Positions 58,901-64,000 of a stretch of 64,000 nt of DNA are shown one piece after another. A program made the position numbers and the translations under genes. Position 1 is the stretch's first letter. Every line of letters starts with the position of its first letter. Origin of the DNA: Tetracentron sinense (Eukaryota > Streptophyta > Magnoliopsida > Trochodendrales > Trochodendraceae); contig CM026563.1 of the NCBI GenBank assembly GCA_015143295.1, positions 1,488,001 to 1,552,000 of the forward strand, given 5' to 3'. The notes beneath the pieces are model-generated. The model was given only the letters and a program-made list of their open reading frames with translations. It did not search any database and was not told the DNA's origin.

Positions 58901-61900
58901 CCGAGAATGCGAAGTGCAATCTTTTGAAGTTCTGGAGTTTGAGCCCCAAATAAGTCCTACCATTCAACTGTAACATAAAATATGAATATTAAATATAGAA
59001 AGTTAAAAAAACATAATAATATCAAATCTATGTATTATATTAACTTACTTGGTTGTTTTGTTTTCCGTTGCCTAATAGCCATGTCTTTGCTGAAGAGAAG
59101 TCGACTATATTTATATGTATCAATTTGAGAGGATATTTTATCTTGAACTATTGAGTCACTAACCATCCTCTCAACATAATCAATAAAAGCTACTTCAAAT
59201 TCACCAACGTCTTGTCCAGGAATCATTTTCCGCTCAAAGTAAAGAGTTGAGTTAAGAAAGAATGCTGCGACATGCAATGATTGTCCAAGTTGGGCAACCC
59301 ATCTCTTATCCACTATGTCAATAATTGGCTTATAGTCATTCTTATTGTTGGCAAAGAATATCTTAATCTTTTCTTTGGCTCGTAATATTGCTTCATAAAT
59401 GTGACTCATAGTGGGTTTCTCATCTCCATCAACCAACCGCAATACTTCAACTAGAGGTGTAGCAGCCCTAAGACAATAAAGAACCCCTCTCCAAAATGTG
59501 ATAGACATTATAGTATTTTCAACATTTTCCCCCTCTTGCTTCTTTACCCATTTACTCTCAGTCTAGCTTGGTGACACAAACAATGCTCTAAGGCCCTTCT
59601 TGTGAGTATGAAGGCTTTGAAGTGTCGAGAAGGCGGTGGCAAATCGCGTCACTGCACTTCTAACCAAATCTCTTCCACCAGTTTTGGTCCGCATCTCATT
59701 GAGTAGGCGGTAATGTTTGTAAATTAATGTTGTGACTGCTCTCCCTTTAGTGAGTGTTCTCTTTGGTCCTGTAAGCTTGCCAATATCCTCTAACATAAGA
59801 TCCAAACAGTGGGCAACACACGGAGTCCAAAACAAATGTGGTGTTCTAATCATCAACATTCTCCCCGCCGAGACATAAGCTGCATGGTTATCAGTTACTA
59901 TCTGAGTCACATGCTCTTCTCCAATTTCTTCAATCACACTATCAGTCTGCTCAAAGAGGTATTGTGTGTCATGTATCATACTAGATGCATCGATGGACTT
60001 GAGAAAGTAAGTCCCTTCAGGATAATTTACCAAAAAATTGATCAAGCTTCTTCCTCTTTTATCCGTCCAACCATCAGACATGATGGTGCATCCATACTTG
60101 TGCCATGCTACTTCGTAGAATTCACAAAGCTTCTTCGTTGTATTAACTTCGGCTTTCAAACAAGGCTCTCTTAGCTCATGGTATGATGGTGGTTTTAATA
60201 TATCAAATATGTTGTTCTCCTGGTGTGTGACTAAGAAGGACTTTGACGAGCTAGGTTGTCCTCTTTCTTTGATCACGGGTAGTTTTTATTTCTCTATCAG
60301 TGTTTTCTACCTATTTTATTGTTTTTTTTTTTTTAAATTCACCAATCAGCGAACTTGCTTTCGGGTGAATGAAACTAAATGTGTTTTGGCCAGCTTCCCG
60401 ATGTTTTATATGTCAGTCTTCAAGATTTTTTCTTCGGTAGCCAAGCATCTTGAGAAGCTCCAAAGGAACTTCTAGAGGTGAAGGAGCAGGAGGAGATACC
60501 ATTGGGTAAAGTAGGAGTAGGTGTGCTGTCCGAAAGAGTGGGGAGGGTTAGGCTTTAGGTGACTTCGATGCATGGGCAAGGCTTTGGTTGGGAAATGACT
60601 TTGATGCTTCAGCTACGAGGACTTGGCCCTCTGGAGGAGGGTTGTAGGTGTTAAGTTCGAGACTTGCAACTGTAATTGGGATCATATCCATGTTGCTTGC
60701 TCCTATGGAGATGGGTTCTGGAAAGGGATTTAGAATGTGCAGGAATGGTTTTTAGAGTAGGCCAGATTCGTGAAAGGCGATCGAAGTTGAGACTGTTTCT
60801 TGGAAGATGATTGGTGCGGGGTTCATAGATTTTGTGAGTTGTGTCCTCGCCTCTATAGTCTTTTTCCATTCGAAAAGGTGTTGGCATGTGACATTTTCGA
60901 GAAAAGAAATGGGGAGAAAGTGTGGACCTCACTATTATGTAGAAATAGAGCTATCATTTCCTATATAGCTTGAATAGGGTAGTCATCCAGATCATAGTTG
61001 CACGAAAGCTATGTGTAGGGTGGGATGCTTGTTTCCTAGGAAGCTCACTTTCATCACTTCTTATTTAGTGGTCAAAGAGAGCTATGTATGTAGAACATTA
61101 TGGAATATACCTGAGTTTACAGCCTAGAGTGTAGTTCCTGAGCGAGTATCTTTAAGTTGGAACCTAAGGCCCTAGTTCTCCACATGCCTCATGTGAGGCA
61201 AAGTCTAAGGTATGGCTGCCCATATATTGATATAATGGGAATGGTACCTCCATATTTCGTTTCTCGCTTCTCGTTTCCCAAGGATCTTTTGAGCCTCGCT
61301 TCTCACTTTCACTTCGCTTCTCATTTTAGCTTCTCGATTTGGTAACTATGATTTGGACACCAAAGACCGTCGGATCGAGAAAATAAATTCTAAAGGATAT
61401 CTTCAATGCTAACAAGTACCACCTAAAGAAGAATGGGTAGCCTCAGATTGGAAAGATTTGGTAGACCTTGCCGCCTTGTTACATCTGAAGGTTCATGTGT
61501 TCTTGTGGATGACCATGCTAGACAAAATCCTTACCATGGATCATCTGAAGAATTAGGCTACGAAGATCCCAAATAGGTGATGCATGTGTCGAGAGGCAGA
61601 AGATGTGACACACCTCTTTTTAATTGCTTGGCGGTTTGGAGCTTCTTCCATTCACTATTTGTGGGGTCCCTAGACTTTCACAAAGGAGGATGGAGGCATT
61701 ATCCTTTTCTGGCCCAAAGGAGATTTCAGTAGAAAGGGCAACATTTTGTGGAAGTAATGCCCTATACAGTTTTTGGGGCTTATGAAGGGAGAGAAATCAG
61801 TAGAATTTTCGAAGAGTCCGAGTCCTCCTTGCTTTACATGTGCTCCTCCATTGGGTGTTATTTGTGTAATTGAGCGGCCTCTCTCTAGGAGTTTTCTGAG

Positions 61901-63364
61901 TTCTGCGTAGTACTTTTTTTTAATACATTGAGTCAAATTGTTTTTTGTGGTTCTTGACTTTTTGGGCTTTTTTGAGGAGGAATCTCCTTATTTCCTCGCC
62001 ACTTTTGCATCTCTCTTTCTTTAAAAAAATAGAATTTACATTATTCATAATAAAAAAGAAACTCAAATTTTAGTCATGGTTTCCATTTACCGATCCAAAA
62101 AAAAAGTTTTAATCATGGTTTCAGCCTCAGACATATATATATATTTTAAAGTGCTATATTCAATGATGTACTCTGTTTACATCAGCTGATGTTATCGAGA
62201 CAACAGGATCTGACCTGTCGGTTGTGTCAGATTGACTCAATCCGCTACCTTTTCCGGTTCGACCTTTGGGTTGGGTTTAACAACTCTGGTTTGAGGTTTC
62301 ACTCTTGTATTTATACTGAGGTCTTTTGTACTATTTTTTCTTGGATTTCCTTTATAAAACTGTTTGGAAGTGCTTAAATTGTGGGTTTTGTGAGATTTTT
62401 GACAGACAGGACTGTATGATTTTTTTCCCCTCATTTGCATTTCATTCAAAGAATATTTCGGCTTGTATCAGATTATAACTAAATTGCTGCAGCAAATTGT
62501 TATGGTTTTCACTCTCATTTCTACTACATTTTTATTCCTTGTTTGGCAGATCCATTTTCTATGGCTGCTCCAAAGGCACTTGAAACAATTGGAGAAATCT
62601 TGCATGCTCAATACAAAAGATTGCAACCCAGGGTAAGAGCATTTTTGCTTTGTATCTGTGTGAAATATGAGTGCATCAAGTGCAACATTAACTATCAAAA
62701 CCTTTTAAATGTGAGCAGGCTTGGTACAAGCTTCAACTTGATCCTACTGTTGAAGAAGTTAAGAAAGTTTGCAATACTTGTCGAGAATATGCCAAGTCTG
62801 AGAGAGTTCTCTTCCATTATAATGGCCACGGAGTACCAAAACCAACCGCAAATGGTGAAATTTGGCTCTTCGATGAGGTTTGTAGCTGCTTTAAAGTTCT
62901 CCACCTGATGTTTTATTATTATCAATTTCTAGACATTAGTCTTCTTTTTCTAACTGTGCTGCAATGGGTGCAGAGTTATACACAGTACATTCCGCTTCCA
63001 ATCAGCGACCTTGATTCCTGGCTGATGAGACCCTCAATATATGTTTTTGATTGCTCTGCTGCTGGGATGATTGCCAATGCTTTTGTAGAGGTAAGCAACA
63101 CAGTCTCTGTGGTTCATTCACAAAATGGTTATCTTGGTTCAAAGCATGGGTTTCATCATCTTTCCATTCTCTCTCTTTTGATATTATCTTTATGTTTGGT
63201 TAGCCCCAAGTGTGGAATTCTTCTGGTTCCTCTGGATCTTCCATTAAGGATTGCATTGTGCTTGCGGCCTGTGAAGCACACGAGACTCTACCTCAAAGTG
63301 CAGAATTTCCTGCTGATGTGTTCACATCCTGCCTTACAACGCCGATCGAGATGGCATTGAGATG
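47386..63364 (+). CDS. RAPTOR1: RAPTOR, regulatory-associated protein of TOR (5' part, six exons)
   Basis: The coding exons are 47386-47676, 55971-56073, 62550-62632, 62719-62877, 62974-63090 and 63204-63364, all with GT-AG borders and matching phases. They encode about 305 residues; the family has about 1340, so the gene continues beyond the window. The protein starts [15 protein letters not shown], like plant RAPTOR. Next come [40 protein letters not shown] and [15 protein letters not shown]. The Raptor N-terminal caspase-like domain follows, with [20 protein letters not shown] and [17 protein letters not shown] recruits substrates to TOR kinase in the growth-control complex TORC1. Exon 6 begins [12 protein letters not shown] where relatives have LHDW-like residues, so that acceptor is the least certain. 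Introns 1 and 2 hold many transposons. Confidence 0.95.
47796..48190. mobile_element. Palindromic MITE of about 395 bp
   Basis: Both ends carry a self-complementary block, TCATTAAAGCTTTTAATGAG on the left and TCATTAAAGACTTTAATGAG on the right. Matching inner blocks continue inward (GGATGTTAAG with CTTAACATCC; AGACCGTCCGATT with AATCGGATGGTCT). Borders are approximate and no target duplication was found. Confidence 0.7.
48292..48636. mobile_element. hAT-type MITE (345 bp)
   Basis: Ends CATAGTTACAAAGT and ACTTGGTAACTATG are inverted repeats with one mismatch. The 8-bp target duplication GCAGTAAG is exact at 48284-48291 and 48637-48644, as for hAT elements. The core has repeated TTCATGA and GACTTTTT blocks. 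Confidence 0.92.
49440..51690 (+). pseudogene. Old hAT transposase relic (DUF659/dimerisation family)
   Basis: Plus-strand fragments read [20 protein letters not shown] followed by GLKKMFTF, then AKRIEDII and VMRIVDGDK (family: [11 protein letters not shown]). Later come [12 protein letters not shown] and [20 protein letters not shown], the hAT carboxy-terminal dimerisation region, and [20 protein letters not shown] tail rich in glycine, tyrosine and histidine follows near 51530-51630. Stops and shifts occur throughout. The relative at 58227-60276 is better kept. The DNA-binding BED end was not found. Confidence 0.75.
49877..49908. repeat. TA microsatellite
   Basis: A TA dinucleotide run of about 16 repeats follows GAGCGCC and GAGCGTCAAATTTC, a context shared with 22589-22675. 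Confidence 0.85.
52779..52795. repeat. LINE target-site duplication (left)
   Basis: TTGACGACTTATTATTA is repeated exactly at 54627-54643. The length of 17 bp fits target-primed reverse transcription. Confidence 0.94.
52796..54626 (-). mobile_element. 5'-truncated L1-type LINE in RAPTOR intron 1
   Basis: A 17-bp target duplication (TTGACGACTTATTATTA) is exact at 52779-52795 and 54627-54643. On the minus strand the element starts inside the reverse transcriptase at [11 protein letters not shown] and continues with [13 protein letters not shown] (catalytic FADD). It then carries [28 protein letters not shown] and the zinc-binding domain [20 protein letters not shown] with [18 protein letters not shown]. 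It ends TTACCGATC followed by an AATAAT-rich tail, as plant L1 elements do. In-frame stops near 53990 and 53462 show decay, but it is otherwise well kept. Confidence 0.95.
54705..55472. mobile_element. AGGCG-rich MITE with TGTTTTAAAA ends (768 bp)
   Basis: The left end is TGTTTTAAAACACGAAGATG and the right end CATGCCTTTTAAAACA. Both arms are rich in GAGGCGTAAGCCTC blocks, and the middle is A/T-rich. A CTCGC/CTCGA array lies at about 55379-55436. No clean 8-bp duplication was found. Similar AGGCTTAAG blocks occur at 63945-64000 and 57880-57950. Confidence 0.7.
56406..56603 (+). other. Unassigned coding-like stretch in RAPTOR intron 2
   Basis: The open frame (from about 56394) reads LVE-stop-HFK upstream and then [20 protein letters not shown] with [15 protein letters not shown] and [14 protein letters not shown]. 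The composition looks protein-like. I could not assign a family. It may be a captured gene fragment or part of a transposon. Stops on both sides rule out a complete gene. Confidence 0.3.
58227..60276 (-). pseudogene. Better-kept hAT transposase (DUF659 / hAT dimerisation) in RAPTOR intron 2, antisense
   Basis: The minus-strand main exon (60276-59035) holds the DUF659 core: [40 protein letters not shown] and [20 protein letters not shown]. After one TAG stop (59560, where tryptophan is expected) come [18 protein letters not shown] and [27 protein letters not shown] donor follows near 59045. The next exon (about 58970-58850) gives [18 protein letters not shown] and [16 protein letters not shown], the hAT dimerisation motif, with a second stop for tryptophan. 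The last exon gives [20 protein letters not shown] and an acidic tail with one frameshift. The amino-terminal BED zinc finger is missing. Confidence 0.88.
60600..61670 (+). pseudogene. LINE relic, sense strand, in RAPTOR intron 2
   Basis: Fragments on the plus strand read FWKGI with [26 protein letters not shown] and [20 protein letters not shown] near 60640-60920. Near 61480-61640 the zinc-binding domain reads [20 protein letters not shown] and [12 protein letters not shown]. The DNA in between (about 60990-61350) is a different repeat with CATAGTTG and GGTAACTATG ends. Many stops are present. Confidence 0.75.
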
Positions 63365-64000
63365 GTAAGCTTCATTCCCTTTTATATTGATCTTCATTAA
63401 GATTGAATATTCTATCCGGTAAGTTGTTTTTTCTTTGTACAGATATATTCATTGGATCTTATTACTTCTGGCATGAGTGCTCACTAGGACCATTCTCCTT
63501 TATAACGAGAATGCGTCTTTTGGAATTGACATGTTAATTTATTCAGTTTCTGTTTTCTGGAGTTCCCGAGTCGTGTTCTTTTGTTGAAATGAGAGAAATC
63601 ATTTATCTTTCGTTTGGCAAATATTTTCTAAATGAACCAATCTTCTGTTGAGTTTACTAATCAAGTATTGATAGAAGCCACATTGCATTTCCTACTGTTG
63701 CTCTATGACATGGTAATATGGTGTTACTTGTATGCCTTTTTTTATTTTTTTATTTTAACATTTAAGCAAAAATATAAATATGCAATTAGATCATTCACAT
63801 TTTCTTCAGTTACCCAACCAAGAAAACACCTGCATACCTTCCCCAAAAAAAAGGAAAACACCTGCCTGTGAAAATGAAATTCTTGTCATGAAGATTGCTT
63901 CTATGGTTTTAAGAGGTTTTAATCTCAGGGTAAATCTTCATATTTTTCCTTGAGGCTTATGCCTGTGCTTATGCCTTGGATGAGGCTTAAGACATCTCAG
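63365..64000 (+). other. RAPTOR intron 6 (start only) with the edge of a repeat
   Basis: The GT donor at 63365 follows a codon split as TG|G, the expected tryptophan of the family. No further RAPTOR exon is visible before the window ends. From about 63945, GAGGCTTATGCCTGTGC and GGATGAGGCTTAAG mark the start of an AGGC-rich MITE like that at 54705. Confidence 0.75.

Larger units (their letters stand above)
56074..62549 (+). other. RAPTOR intron 2 (6.5 kb)
   Basis: The donor is GTACAG and the acceptor is TTTGGCAG. It holds an unassigned open stretch (56406-56603), A/T-rich DNA with GATATATCG repeats (56655-56735), the antisense hAT gene (58227-60276), a sense-strand LINE relic (60600-61670) and GCTTCTCG-rich repeat DNA (57570-57720, 61250-61345). 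About 56880-58200 and 61680-62540 show no gene. Confidence 0.85.

Noticed and set aside
62908-63360. 150-codon plus-strand frame over RAPTOR exons 5 and 6
   Set aside because: It runs in different frames from the coding exons in both places. The conserved RAPTOR residues lie in the spliced frames.
1-64000. CRISPR arrays, bacterial operons, tRNA or rRNA genes
   Set aside because: None was seen. The regular repeats found are LTR minisatellites, and the genes have plant introns. A covariance-model scan would be needed to exclude a lone tRNA.

Overview
This window is nuclear DNA from a flowering plant. It is AT-rich, its genes are split by GT-AG introns, the dominant repeats are plant Ty1/copia, plant L1-type LINE, hAT, Helitron, TRIM and Mutator-type MITE elements, and the host genes are plant genes (a nodulin-like/NFD4-type transporter and RAPTOR). 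A woody eudicot is plausible, but the sequence does not fix the species.

Only two host genes look functional. An intact two-exon NFD4-like major-facilitator gene lies on the minus strand at 25483-27239. The 5' part of RAPTOR, the substrate-recruiting subunit of the TOR complex, lies on the plus strand: six coding exons from 47386 to 63364, continuing past the right edge. RAPTOR introns 1 (8.3 kb) and 2 (6.5 kb) are large because they are full of transposons.

Three host gene relics surround them. (a) A second NFD4-like copy on the plus strand (4137-4860 and 16300-16770) has its intron filled by a degenerate LINE (about 5660-16260), which is itself split by a young copia element (10827-15616, 5-bp target duplication). 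(b) An ADP/ATP-carrier pseudogene lies on the minus strand (28465-29485). (c) An AlkB-type dioxygenase relic lies on the plus strand (32298-39461). One of its exons is broken by a copia-derived insertion made of exact 550-bp head-to-tail units, and its next intron holds a 3.7-kb non-coding LTR retrotransposon.

Left to right: decayed copia (1-3250); NFD4 relic with nested LINE and copia (4137-16770); a probable solo LTR carrying a 23-bp hairpin array (17177-18109); a complete 362-bp TRIM (18632-18993); about 5 kb without genes; a 291-bp MITE (24156-24446); the NFD4-like gene; the carrier pseudogene; a small MITE (31544-31688); the AlkB relic with two LTR insertions; a second 291-bp MITE (40253-40543); a 3-kb Helitron-like element (43062-46081); two nested MITEs just upstream of RAPTOR; then RAPTOR, with hAT, LINE and MITE insertions in its introns.

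The clearest observations are exact structures: target-site duplications for eight elements, a hairpin that is conserved by a paired base change between two MITEs, a periodic palindrome array in an LTR, and retrotransposon units joined at a near-promoter junction. No new enzymatic or defence-type system was recognised. All element and gene assignments come from reading motifs by eye, without database searches.
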